Shown here piece by piece: positions 1 to 15,382 of a stretch of 64,000 bases of DNA; positions within the stretch are counted from its first letter, which is position 1, and each line of letters starts with the position of its first letter. This DNA is from Schoenoplectus triqueter. Lineage: Eukaryota > Streptophyta > Magnoliopsida > Poales > Cyperaceae. The notes under the pieces were generated by a model. It had not been told where the DNA came from. It made no database searches and saw only the letters and a list, made by a program, of their open reading frames with translations. Position numbers and translations under genes: made by a program. The DNA lies in assembly GCA_964058805.1 (NCBI GenBank), contig CAXKVV010002149.1, positions 62,001 through 126,000 on the forward strand, in the 5' to 3' direction.

Positions 1-740
1 TTTGATAATAAAAATAATAATAATAAATATTATAAAATATATATTAATTATTTTCTCTATTTTAGTAATTGAATAACATTAACAAATACATAAAAATATA
101 ACAAATGAACATTCTAGCACCTTATAATTATAATAGAGAAGCTGTCAAAATTTTAAACAAAAATGCTAAACTCCAATGAATGCTAAGTGTCATTCCGCTT
201 ACATAAATTAAATATAAATTATAAAATAATTCATGCTAAACTAATAAAAATTTAATTAAATCAATAATAGGTGACATAGTTGACTCGAATCCACTCGTGG
301 AATACGAGGCCATTCCCGATCTCATTGACACATACACTGACCTCGAGACGGACGTACTACCTCCGGAGTAGAGTAGCTTCACGATCCTCACTAGCGCTCT
401 CAGCTACAAATTCCTGAGATTCAATTTTGTTTCTTCAGAATTAAGACCCAAGCCAAAACTAACATGTTTTCAAAATAAATCGCATTGTGGTATTTTCAGT
501 CCAAATAAAATATTAGAGAACTTAAATTTGAACTATCATATGCATTCGGTATTTTGACCATATTTTTTGGCCTTCCCGCATCCGCATGTCATCTCATATC
601 ATTTTTCATGTAGATAGGGATAGGATTAGAACTCAGAAATTAGTCCTGGATTAGGATTAGTTTTAGACATAATTAATTTAAAAAGTATAATTACTATTAT
701 TAAAGTATTACTTTTAAAAATATTAATTAATTAAGTATAC
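1..740. other. AT-rich intergenic DNA, no gene seen
   Basis: No open frame longer than background and no RNA gene recognised. A somewhat GC-richer patch at about 268-420 has no coding frame that I recognise. It may be the edge of the repeat-like unit to its right. Confidence 0.5.
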
Positions 741-2216
741 TAGGTAGTTAGACATGCATAATATTTTATGGGAGTGTTGAGCAGTGGGTCGGGTGATCTC
801 AGTCTGAGGTCGCCTTGTGTAACCAGGCCAACGTGTTACGTATGGTGTTAGTTTCGCCCGTAGGACCCCTTGGTCTGTATATATATGAGTACCTCAGCTT
901 GTCGGTCAATCACTGATATCATCACTTGATGAGTTCGACAGAGCCATGAGAGTTTTCTATTTGATCAATATTGTTATTATTATTTATTCTATATTTTTTC
1001 CCAAATTAAATTAAGTGAATAGGATATGGCCTTCAGTATTTAGTGTGTGCGGACCATATTGAGTTATGGATTCTATTCCGCTTTATTATATTATTATTTA
1101 GCCAGCTTATTAGAGATCTCGATATGTCCGAATGACTTTCTCCTTTGGCCCCTGGTTGGTACAAAGAGTCTTTCCCATTTTGTTATTATATTCTTTTTTC
1201 TCTTTTACGGATAATTATCTCCTTACTTCGATATGACAACTGAGGTCGTACTTTAATCCATTTATTTTATATTGTGAGGTAGATTACCAAGTTCAGAAGA
1301 CCAGAGTACGTGCTTTTAGCCGTTCACTCTCCTAGGGCGTTATCGCCTCGGGAGGCTGAATTTTCCGTTTATGTTTGACATTGACGCTAGCATAAATATA
1401 TAGTCCTAAATTAGTAAGTCGGACTCTAGTAGTACCCGTTTAGGCAAAACTTAAGTTAGTAAATTGGGCCCTAGTAGTGTTCGCTTGATATGGATCTGGT
1501 AATTTACAAATGAGATTTTTTATTATGGGTGTTTCTATCTCGTACTATATGTTTATAGACATATTATACTATTTTCATAGATTTTCTATTTTGGGTTTCC
1601 TTATCATTTCATGCCATCATATTTTAATAAATTTTAAAAAGTTGCCCAAGTATTTTAAAGTTGCATAATTATACATATATACATAAATCATATTAAATAA
1701 TTTCTAAAGTTACATTTTTAAAACACCAGTGCTGGTATTTGGGTCCAATCTAGGAAAGAAGATCAAATCTTAAGCCTGGATCTAAATTCATACTGAGTAA
1801 TTTTGAATTACTCACGTTTTCATGGTGATTGTGGAATCTAGGTTTTTAGGTACGAAATTTTCATGGAGAGGGTACCAGGAGCAGTCCTGTGTGATGACAG
1901 ACGTGCTTCGCCGCATCCGCATGTGAGTTGGGTAGTTTTGCCTAGGACTCCTCGGTTTATCGGGTTTTATTTTTTTCTTTTAGATTTTTATTTGAGAGAT
2001 TTTACTGCCCATTCCGATAGAGTCAGCCCCCGCTGATATCAGGCGTTGTATTGTACTATTTATTCTGGACTGTTATGATTTTGTATGATTATTATTATTT
2101 TGTTTATTCTGTGATTATTATATTTTATTTATTGAGTCTTTCATACGCACGTCTTGTCGTGCATACGTGACAGGATTAATCACCCCTAATTCATTTTTAT
2201 TATTTTGGGGTGTGAC
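741..2216 (+). repeat. Possible decayed Ty3/gypsy-type long LTR
   Basis: This non-coding stretch has the texture of a long plant LTR. It has patches of higher GC, a TATA-like tract near 880, two degenerate direct repeats around 1,410-1,475 (each with the core ctctagtagt or cctagtagt), and a right end with a ggggtgtgaca motif at about 2,206-2,216. No second LTR, target-site duplication or internal coding region was found. The call rests on resemblance only. It could equally be an unrelated intergenic repeat. Confidence 0.3.
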
Positions 2217-2284
2217 ATAATACCTTACTTCTTCAGCACTTTGCATTGTCCGGTAAGTTTGCATGCGGCCATCTAAGATCATTC

Positions 2285-2625
2285 TCATCCTCTACAAAGT
2301 GGTCCCCATGGCTCGCATAACCAATTGGCATTCAAGTTATATGTACATAGGAGATGTCGGGATGCACTCCAATCCACACGACTAGAAGCATCGAAAACAT
2401 CATACTCCCAGTTGTCATCCGGAAAGCTTGTGACTGGTAATTCGTCGATTGGTAGGTTCCAGAGACAACTCACGTCCTCCAATGTCACAATCATCTCACC
2501 GATGGGGAGGTGAAATGTATGGGTCTCGCATCTTCACCTTTCTACCATTGCGTTGATCAAGTCTCTGTCTATTTTAATTGTACCGATCCTTGCTAGATGG
2601 TTCAGATATGAGAATCGATATTATT
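2285..2625 (-). pseudogene. Plant mobile domain (PMD) protein fragment, broken
   Basis: On the minus strand a short frame reads RFSYLNHLARIGTIKID, then a TGA stop at about 2,515, then THTFHLPIGEMIVTLEDVSC and LWNLPIDELPVT. The succession of a HxPxGE-like motif, T(I/V)TLEDV and LPIDxxPVTG is the signature of the plant mobile domain found in MAIN-like proteins and in some MULE- or retroelement-associated ORFs. The in-frame stop falls where this family usually has a Trp codon. The frame ends at 2,285, and there is no start or remaining domain. I infer a relic of a transposon-derived or duplicated PMD gene, not a working gene. Confidence 0.6.
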
Positions 2626-2893
2626 TGATTGTTCACAGCGAACCTCATACGTGTGGCTCGTGTGGTTAACATCGCCTCGAATTATTTAAAAATAATGATA
2701 TGTGTTATTTATTTTCTATAACATACATAATAACTATTAATTATTACAAAAATATAATTAAAATTTATATTTTTTATATGCTCAATTGGATGTATGAGTC
2801 TAATTCCTTGTTAATAACAAACCTCAATAGGGTTCACTGCTAATCCCTTGTTGTGCTCTACCACTTCGTGCATGACCATGTTGACCCTGTGTC

Positions 2894-2921
2894 ATATATA
2901 TATATATATATATATATATAA
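2894..2921. repeat. (TA)n microsatellite
   Basis: About 14 uninterrupted TA units in AT-rich intergenic DNA. Confidence 0.95.
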
Positions 2922-4180
2922 ATTAATCATTAATTAATATTAAATAATGATATTATATATAAAACAATAATTTTTTATTTTGTTTCTACATTATATATAA
3001 CAATGAATTTCTAATTTTGATTCTACATAAATAAATTCCTAATTTTATTTCTATAATACACATAATAACATTAAATTTTTAATTACCATTTTAAAACCTA
3101 ATTTTAAAGTCAATAATATATGAATATTATAATCTTTATAAATTAATATTTATTCTCTTAACAACATCCATGCTCATTATATAATAATATATGTATTAAT
3201 CATATTTATTCACTTAAACTCAAAATAAATTTCTAAATTTACTCACTCAAATTAAATACAACTATAAATTTTTAAATCATATAATCTCTTCAACTAAGAT
3301 TATTAATCTAACTATACTAACAATTATATAGTTTACTAATCTTATAGTGAAGATTTTGCAATTCAAACTCCAAAATCGAACTTCAATGGTGAGTGATGAT
3401 TGTAGGAGATGAAAGTGGTTATTGTGAGAGATCAAAAAAGAAATAAATTGAGGAATGATGATATTTTTAATAGGAGAGATGAAATAGGGGGGCATGAAGG
3501 AATTTTAGAAGGATTTTTAGAGTTTTAAGAGATGAGTTTAGGGTTTGTGTAGAGAGGAGGCGAAGGGGACGATGAGGGAAAAGAATAGAAGAGGAGAGAG
3601 AAAGGTTCGGGTCTGACAATTTAAAATAAATCGAACATCTCAGGGCGTAACTCCGGGGTGCGCCTTTGATCTTTTTTCTTTCGTTGACAGGTGGGGCATG
3701 AAAATAAAAAAATAACCCTTAGGGCGCAACCCCGATAGCATCCTTTGTTTATTTTTTGTTGCTGACAAATAGATTTTCTATTCAAAATAAAATTTGAGCA
3801 TAAACGGACAGAGAAATTGGATGTCCCAAAGGTGTGAGACCAACTCACGTCTTTATAATGATTATTTGTGAAAATAAGTTAGATTTATAATCTTTGATGT
3901 AATTAATTTAATGGGCTGATCTGTCCTGAAAAAAATCCACTATCTTGCTCTCTCCACCATCGGACTTAAATCCAGGATTCGGTCTAATTCGGGCACAAAT
4001 GAGGCAAACCGGGATTTTATGTTTTAACCATCCCAAATCAGGCGCTTCAGAAATAACGAACAATTTTCTTATCTACCATCCGTCCGATCTCTATCAGACG
4101 GTCGTCCGTGACAGAATCCTTTCTTTGGGAACAAGAATGGTTATTCTTTAACCAGGCCTCTAAGCAACTAAACCCATCAA
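2922..4180. other. Intergenic DNA upstream of CDC48
   Basis: AT-rich DNA with no convincing gene. Between about 3,640 and 3,750 two degenerate direct copies of a GC-richer motif occur (agggcgtaactccgg and agggcgcaaccccga). A purine-rich run lies at about 3,540-3,600. The last 300 bases probably hold the distal CDC48 promoter. Confidence 0.5.
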
Positions 4181-4185
4181 ATCCT

Positions 4186-4192
4186 TATAAAA
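4186..4192 (+). promoter_or_regulatory. TATA box of CDC48
   Basis: TATAAAA lies 102 bases before the CDC48 start codon. A C-rich and CT-rich leader (4,200-4,280), typical of plant 5' UTRs, follows. The predicted transcription start is near 4,218. Confidence 0.7.
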
Positions 4193-4293
4193 ACACATCC
4201 CCTCCCCCCCCCTCTCCTGATCGCAAGCGTCTCATTTGCTGTCTTCTCTCGTTTCCCGTCTCCTTACCTTCCCCAATCTCTCTACATTTTCTA

Positions 4294-8691
<4,398 letters not shown>

Positions 8692-9246
8692 TTGAATGTG
8701 TAGAATTAACTTGTTACAGAATATTTAAGCTTTTTCTATGAAGTTATTGTCGAAAACTTTAGCTGTAGTTTTAAGGCATACACATCTGCTATTTAGGATT
8801 AAATGCTTTCCTATACCATTGGAAATCGTCTAAAATTATGTCAACATCAATGGTATAAAGATGTTTTCGTACTCGGCTATTTCATTTTATCTTCGTTCGT
8901 ATGTTTTGGGGGTAAAATTATTCTGGGATCGATTTTTCTATGTTTTGAAATTTCACTCCTAATCAGTTCTTCAAAATTGGTAAGTTTTGTTGTTGGCCTT
9001 ACCGAAAGTTGGTTTAGTACTTTTTCCGAAAATTTGAAGCCGCAAATAACATTTCAGATAGAACTAAATAATTTAGGGGAACATTTAGGAGACCATAAAT
9101 CAAGAATTATTTTCTATATTTTGTTATTCTTTTAGTAATTATTAAGTCTGAATGCCTGATTTAGACGGTACTCTTGAGTATTCCATGGTGTTCGAGTCAA
9201 CACTTCTTTGCACCATAGTCAATAGTGCATCTCTCTATAAATCAAA
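8692..9246. other. CDC48 3' UTR and flank
   Basis: AT-rich sequence between the CDC48 stop and the chromovirus 5' LTR. A 110-codon open frame at 8,803-9,135 resembles no family I know and is probably chance. The CDC48 3' UTR and polyadenylation site should lie in the first 200-300 bases. Confidence 0.6.
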
Positions 9247-9712
9247 TGCGATGAGAGATCAGTCAATTGCATATGACCGTTATAACGAAGGACCTAAAAA
9301 AAAGGAAGAATTAAAAAAGAGGAGTTCACAGGAGAAAAAAGAAATGTGATGGGTCAGAACAGACTAGCAAGAGAGTAGCCATTTAAATTGCTGCGCTAGC
9401 CGCTCGACTGAAGAGAGCAGTGGAAATTAACTGGAAACAAAGCAGAATTAAAGGACTAGTAGGAGAGAAGTTCATTATGTTGTTGATGCGTTCAGAGGCA
9501 GCTGAAGAAAAATACAAAAAACATTTGTTATATTATAATTTTACATTTCAATTTCTACTTTCTTTTACTCTTTCATTTGCCTATAAAAGACAGCAGACAT
9601 AGCTTGTAATAACGCTGAAATTTAATAAAAAATCGTTGCTTGTTTTGGCAATAAATAGGCTGTTCTTCTCCATTTCCAATTTTCTTTACAAATTTCTTTC
9701 AAAATTACTGCA
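9247..9712 (+). repeat. Chromovirus 5' LTR
   Basis: It begins TGCGATGAGAG and ends at ACTGCA, and is collinear with 14,288-15,382 once the nested insertion there is removed. It lacks about 36 bases present in the 3' LTR around 14,422-14,465, so the two LTRs have diverged by indels as well as substitutions. Confidence 0.85.
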
Positions 9713-9755
9713 ATTAAAACACGATCAGAGTCCAATCGATTCCTTTCCACTTCTC

Positions 9756-10790
9756 ATGCCTCAAACACGATCTCACCAAGGTGATTTTACTATGGATCTT
9801 CAATCTCTTACTGAGAGAGTTGATCTCTTAGTAGGAGCGATGCACACTCGTGATGAACATAATCAAGCATTAAATCGTTTGCAAGATGGTCGATTTACCT
9901 AGCTGATGGCAATGATGAAGAAGCTGTGGCTGACAAAGGTCCCAATGGTGGCCAAAGCAGTGGCACTTCAACCAGATCTGATGTCAATTTCATCCATGAA
10001 AATGGAGAAGATGGGGGTACTGATCACCTCCATGACTCTACTGCATCTCACAAAATCTTCCTTCCCAAAATTGTTCTGCCAGTTTTTGATGGCACAAAAC
10101 CTAGTGGCTTGAAACCGTCATTTCTATTTTGAATATTATCAAACACCTGAAAAGTATAAAGTCCAAATATCAGCAATGAATTTTTCTAGAGATGCGAAAG
10201 AATGAAAAAATTGTTATATGCTTGAACACCCTGATCCACCCTAACCAATTTTTGATCGATTCAAAGAGAGAATCCATTTAAATCCAATTGTGCAATTCAA
10301 ACATGTAAACCAAACTACCACTATTACTGAGTATATCAGAGAGTTTCAAAGGGCTAAATCCAGATTACTCATTCAAACTGGTATAAAAAATGAGTACCAC
10401 TATGTGTGGAACTTCATTGGGGATTAAGAGAGGATATACAAAAGTCAATTAATCTGTTTAAGTCAAAAATCTTAAATGAAACATTCAACGTTGCATTGGA
10501 GATTGAGGATGCAATTAATCCAGTTGACAAAAGAGTTGAGTTCATTAAGTCAACCCCTGCTATTCCAACCAAAGCTCCTTTATACCTGACCTATAAAAAC
10601 ACCAAACCAATAGAACCAATGTTAAATCAACCAAAAAACCCATACAACCATCCAAATTGAATTTGAATCCAAAGAACCCGAATTTTCAATACCATAAACC
10701 TTCCAACACTTACACTAATGAACAAAAGAAGGCTTTAAGGCGTTGTTTTAGATGTAGTGAGAAGTGGAGCTAAGGTCACAAGTGTGCTTA
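9756..10790 (+). pseudogene. Chromovirus gag remnant
   Basis: A gag-like frame starts at 9,756 (MPQTRSHQGDFTMDLQSL), 44 bases after the LTR, and stops at 9,902. Related frames continue at 9,926-10,132 and 10,406-10,660. A CCHC zinc knuckle (CFRCSEKWS, stop, GHKC) sits at about 10,744-10,788 with a TAA inside the finger. The family's product is a nucleocapsid and capsid polyprotein that packages element RNA. Here it is broken by at least three frame shifts or stops and cannot be made. Confidence 0.8.
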
Positions 10791-10961
10791 AGGTCTACAC
10801 ACCATTGAAGTGGAAGGAGAAATGATTGAGAATCAGTATATGGGTGAGAAAGAGACACATGAAGAGGAAAGGCAGGAGGAGGTACCTAAAGAAGAGTAAT
10901 TGATCACCTTTAGTAGTCAACTACTGTAGGCACTACCAAATCATTAAAATACAAGGGTCAG

Positions 10962-11160
10962 TTGAGTCACATTGCCATTTGTGTCTTAATTGATACTGGA
11001 GCAACCAATTCTTTTATCAATCCAGTGTTAGTCAAAGAATTGAAAATTAAAACTAAACCTCAACCAGTGTTTAGAAGTGCTAGGGGAGAGAGGTTAGTTA
11101 CTGACAAATTATGTCCACAAGTGAATTTTTTTATTATAAAATCAAAAGTTTGTGGCTGAC
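10962..11160 (+). pseudogene. Chromovirus aspartic protease remnant
   Basis: The frame contains LIDTGATNSFI, the D-[ST]-G active-site loop of a retroelement aspartic protease, at about 10,986-11,018, between the gag finger and the RT as expected. A frame change near 11,155 leads into GYDIILGCDWIA, the conserved downstream protease block, in another frame. Confidence 0.8.
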
Positions 11161-12870
11161 CTAAAGGTGTTTCCTTTGTCTGGGTATGATATCATTCTAG
11201 GCTGTGACTGGATTGCCAATATGGGAGAAGTGACTATGAACTTGAGGCAAGGCTTCATGATGGTTGAGGTTGAAGGAGAGAAAGTACAACTTTGTACTGA
11301 ACAAGTGCAAGCAGAAGTGAAGATTCTAGATGAGGTGTTGGATGTAGCTAAGGAGCAGAAAAAGAGGAATAAAATTTTCTTTGCTCAACTATTTCAAATG
11401 AAAGAAGAGAAAGAGAGCACAAAAATACTCATTCATCATCAATTACAAAGGGTACTAGAATCTTATCCTGAAGTCTTTGTAGAACCAAAAACCTGACCTC
11501 CCAGAAGGGGTGTAGACCATAAAATAATACTGAAATCTGATGCCAAGCCTATTAACATAAGATCATATAGATTTTCTTACTTTCAGAAACTAGAAATTGA
11601 GAGAATTACACAAGAATTACTACAGTAGGTTTTAATTCAACCTAGCACAAGCTCTTATTCCTCACCAATTTTGTTAGTGAAAAAAAAATATGATAGTTGA
11701 ATAATGTGTGTTGATTATAGAAGATTGAATGATGAAACAACAAAGAATAAATATCCTATACCTTTAGTAGATGACTTGTTAGATGAATTGAAGGATATGC
11801 ATTACTTCTCGAAACTGAACCTAATATCTGGGTACCATTAAATTAGAATGGCTGAACCTGGTGTCCATAAGATAGCTTTTCAGACCCATGAAGGGCTGTT
11901 TGAATTTCTAGTGATTTATTTTGGGCTCACAAAAATATCTCAACATTTCAATCACTCATGAACACTGTGTTCAAGCCATTTCTGAGAAAATTTATTATTG
12001 TGTTTTTTTGATAATATCTTGGTATACAGTAGGTGTTTGAATACCCATAAAGAGCACTTAAATCAAGTTCTTCAAACCCTTTCTGACAATCAGTTGTTTG
12101 TAAAGCAATCTAAATGTGCCTTTGGAGTTCATGAGATTGAGTACCTGGATCACATCATTTTCAAAAAAGAAGTTACAACAGATCCACAAAAGGTTGCTGC
12201 CATGTTGGAGTGGCCTGTTTCTAGAAACATCAAAGAGTTGAGGGGGTTCTTGGGGTTAACAGATTACTATACAAAATTTGTGAAGCACTATGATATTATA
12301 GCAAGACCTTTGACTGACCTATTGAAGAAGAATAACTTCAAATGGTATAGTAAAGCACAACTGACTTTTGAGGCATTGAAGATTGCCATGAGCACTACTC
12401 TAGTTTTGAAACTCCCCAATTTCCAACAAGCCTTTGTTATTGAAACTAATGCAAGTCATGAAGGCATTGGTGCTGTGTTGATGCAAGAGAAAAGACCTAT
12501 TGCTTTTTTGAGCAAGAAGCTAGGGGTAAGAAATCAGTCTCTCTCTACATATGAAAAAAAATTAGTTCTATATACCACTGTTACTAAATGGAGACACTAT
12601 CTATTGGGAGCATAATTTGTGATAAAGACAGATCAAATTAGTCTCAAGAATCTTTTAGAGCAAAACATTAATACACCAATGCAGCATAGGGGATTGAGTA
12701 AGTTGCTTGATCTGAACCATAAATTTGAATATAAAAAGGGAGGTAAAAATAAAGTAGCAGATGCACTATCTAGGATGGTATCCCCTACTAATGAAATTAA
12801 TCATGAGCTTCAGGTTGTTAGTGAAATCATACATCAGTGGGTCACAGACATCCAAGAGAGTTATGTGTGA
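11152..12870 (+). pseudogene. Chromovirus reverse transcriptase and RNase H remnant
   Basis: The 11,152-11,496 frame holds the end of the protease and the RT linker. RT blocks follow: VDYRRLND (about 11,710), YPIPLVDDLLDEL (about 11,754), LISGYH (about 11,823) and FFDNILVYS (about 12,002). The last is the FxDD catalytic box with the second Asp changed to Asn. RT thumb and RNase H motifs (ELRGFLGLTDYY, PIAFLSKKL, NKVADALSR) follow to about 12,770. Stops at about 11,495, 11,626, 11,698, 11,839 and 12,613 and a frame shift near 11,930 break it. It is not functional. Confidence 0.88.
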
Positions 12871-12989
12871 TAGTTGGATTGCCAGCTTGAGGGAGAAGAT
12901 GCAGAATAATCATGATGATACTCCTTGTAAGATCACTGAATATATGAGGTTGTGGAGATACAAAGACAAGGTTTGTGTGGGTAACACTG

Positions 12990-13815
12990 GTGGTTGGAGA
13001 TATAAGATTATCACTGAATTGCATGCTTCACATCTTGGAGGATATTATGGGATAACTGCCACCTATCACATAATTAAAAGGAATTTTTATTGGCCATTAC
13101 TTAAATAAGATGTTCATCAATTTGTACAATATTGTTCAAATTTTCAAATCAATAAGGAGAGCACAATGCTAGTCCAGGTTTGTTACCTTTACCAATTTTA
13201 GAGGAGGCTTAGAACAGTATTGGTATGAATTTTATAACTGGACTCTCAAAATCAAAAGGCTATAAAGTAATTTTGGTGGTGGTTGATAGACTTACAAAGT
13301 ATAGCCATTTTATTGCTCTTACTCATCCCTATACTGACACTACAGTATCTCAAGCATTCTTAGATCATGTCTATAAATTACATGGGCTACCAATTAATAT
13401 TGTGTCTAATAGGGACCCAACTTTTATAAGTAAAATTTAGAAGGAATTAATGATAAAATTGGGTGTACAGTTAAATACGAGTACTTTCTTTCACCCCAAA
13501 CTGATGGTCAAACTGAAAAAGTTAACCAATGCCTAAAGCAATATTTAAGAGCTATGGTGTATGATAAGAATTCTAAGTGGTCTAATTACCTGTCTCTAGC
13601 CGAGTGGTGGTATAATACAAACTGGCACAGTGCCATCAAGACTTCTCCTTTTGAAGCACTGTATGGATATCAACCACCTTTATTGGCTCTAGGAAGTGCT
13701 CCCAAGAGTCAAGTTGAGGGTGTCAATGCCATGTTGAGAGATAGACAAGACACTCTACTTCAATTGAAAAGCAACCTGAAGAAGGCACAAGAGAGAATGA
13801 AAAAAAAATGAGGAT
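12990..13815 (+). pseudogene. Chromovirus integrase remnant
   Basis: An HHCC-type zinc-binding start (HASHLGGYYGITATYHIIKR) lies at about 13,021-13,080. The catalytic core follows with VVVDRLTKYSHF at about 13,277 and IVSNRDPTF at about 13,400, where the second catalytic Asp is Asn. The block around the third catalytic residue at about 13,490-13,525 is in a shifted frame because of a one-base loss. The core resumes at 13,554-13,811. This enzyme family joins element cDNA to host DNA. The copy is inactivated several times over. Confidence 0.85.
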
Positions 13816-13854
13816 AAACATAGAGTAGAGAGGAGGTTTTCGATTGGTGATTGG

Positions 13855-14260
13855 TTGTACCTCAAAATACAACCCTACAGGCAAATCACCATTAGCGGGG
13901 TAAGAAATCAAAAGCTTTCTCCGAAATTCTATGGTCCCTTTGAGGTTATACAATATGTGCGACAAGTTGCCTACAAGCTGAACTTGCCTACCGAGTCCCA
14001 AATCCATCCGGTATTCTATATCTCTCAATTGAAGGCTAAACTAGGTAATGCTCACATACCTTCACCTCTGAGTCCAGTGCAGGGCCCCTTGCTTCCTGAG
14101 AGGCCTCAACCCTTATTGGTGATTGGTCGTCGTATTGTACCTAGAAGAAATGTTGCTCAACCATAATTACTCATTCAGTGGACCAATTAATCTCAAGAAG
14201 ATGCAACATGTGAGGACTATGAAGATTTTGCTCAAAGGTACCCTGAATTCATTCGTGAGG
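13855..14260 (+). pseudogene. Chromovirus integrase C-terminus with chromodomain
   Basis: KFYGPFEVIQYV and HPVFYISQLK form the conserved GPY/F module. About 50 codons later LLIQWTN, stop, SQEDATCEDYEDF matches the core of a chromodomain (aromatic Trp followed by an ATWE-like block, here ATCE). Chromodomains guide these elements to marked chromatin. Stops at 14,164 and 14,189 interrupt it. Confidence 0.75.
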
Positions 14261-14287
14261 GCACAAATTTCTTAGAGGAGGGGGTAA

Positions 14288-15382
14288 TACAATGAGAGAT
14301 CGGTCAATTGCATATGACCATTATAGTGAAGGACTTGAAGGAAGAAAGAATAAAAAGAACTGGAGTTCACGGGAAAAGAAGGAAATGTGATGGGCCGGAA
14401 CGGGCTAGCAGGTCCAAGAGAGTAGCCATTTTAATCCGAAGTGAGGCCCAAGATGAAAGTAACGGCTAATTGCCGCGCTAGTTGCTCGACTGGAGAGAGT
14501 AGTGAAAATCAACTGAAAACAAAGTAGAACTAAGGGACCAGTAGGAGAGAGGAGTTCGTTATGTTGTTGATGTTTTCAGAGGCAACTGAAGAAAAAAATA
14601 CAAAAATATTTATTATATTATAATTTTATATTTTAATTTCTACTTTCTTTTACTCTTTCATTTGCTTATGAAAGACAACAGATATTAAGCTTGTAATAAC
14701 ACTGAAATTTAATAGAAAATCATTATTTGTTTTGGCAACAAATAGGTTGTTCTTGTTGACTTTTTGTATATTTATTCCGAAATGGATTATCTCAAAATCT
14801 ATCTCGAACTCTTTAAAATCGATATACTATCCCGATGTCTGACAAAGATGTTCACTCTGACAAACAAGAACAGACGAAGAACTGAATTAAATGAGAATAA
14901 AATAAGTTACTAGATCGGAGAGAAGGAAGATAGTGCACTGAAAGTAATTTTTTTATAACTCAACTGTGTTTATAAAGTATTTTCTCTCCCTTCTCTCTTA
15001 TTTCTACACTACACTACTCCTCTATTTATAGTGCTCGATACCATTAATGCACCTATAATCATATACAATCAATCTAATCCTAACTATCCTAGCTATACAA
15101 TGGTATTAATTGTCTAGCCATACTTTTGTCAATTTCACTGCTGTTTCCATCAGCTGTCTCTGACACATACGACAGATGTCAGAAATGTCATGTTCATCAT
15201 CCATCTCGAGTTCATCTCGAGTTTTTTGATGTTCCTGATTTGTTAGGCTCCAGTCTATTTTGAGCTTTGCCTTTGACACTCGCTCATCTTTGATGCTGCT
15301 GCTCCTTCAAATTCAATATAAGATATTTCGAGTTCTTCCCCTTTTCCAATTTTATTTACAAATTTCTTCCAAAATTACTGCA
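14288..15382 (+). repeat. Chromovirus 3' LTR, split by a nested insertion
   Basis: Collinear with the 5' LTR. It is present as 14,288-14,753 and 15,332-15,382, separated by a 578-bp insertion. The first bases are TACAATGAGAG, so the terminal TG has become TA. After removing the insertion and one copy of the duplicated 5 bp the LTR is about 512 bp. Confidence 0.85.
14754..15331 (-). mobile_element. Solo LTR of another retrotransposon nested in the chromovirus 3' LTR
   Basis: A 578-bp insertion flanked by exact 5-bp repeats GTTCT (14,749-14,753 and 15,332-15,336). The empty site (one GTTCT) is preserved in the 5' LTR near 9,662. On the minus strand the insert ends ...GTCAACA and carries a TATA box, GCACTATAAATAGAGG, at about 15,021-15,036, as expected for an LTR promoter. 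Its other terminus reads TCGA rather than TG. There is no internal coding region. A solo LTR left by unequal recombination is the best reading. Confidence 0.75.

Larger units (their letters stand above)
9247..15382 (+). mobile_element. Ty3/gypsy chromovirus retrotransposon, decayed, with a nested solo LTR
   Basis: Two related LTRs (9,247-9,712 and 14,288-15,382) flank a gag-protease-RT-RNase H-integrase-chromodomain series in the Ty3/gypsy order. The region after the 5' LTR keeps the ATCAGAG core of a tRNA-Met primer site (9,724-9,730). A polypurine tract, agaggaggggg, precedes the 3' LTR (14,274-14,284). A chromodomain-like C-terminus places it among chromoviruses. Many stops and frameshifts, D-to-N changes in the RT and integrase active sites, and clear divergence between the LTRs mark it as old and inactive. 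I could not find a convincing target-site duplication. Confidence 0.92.

Noticed and set aside
8803..9135. 110-codon open frame just after CDC48
   Set aside because: Hydrophobic and low-complexity, with no domain and no promoter or splice context. It lies in the likely CDC48 3' flank and is best explained as chance.
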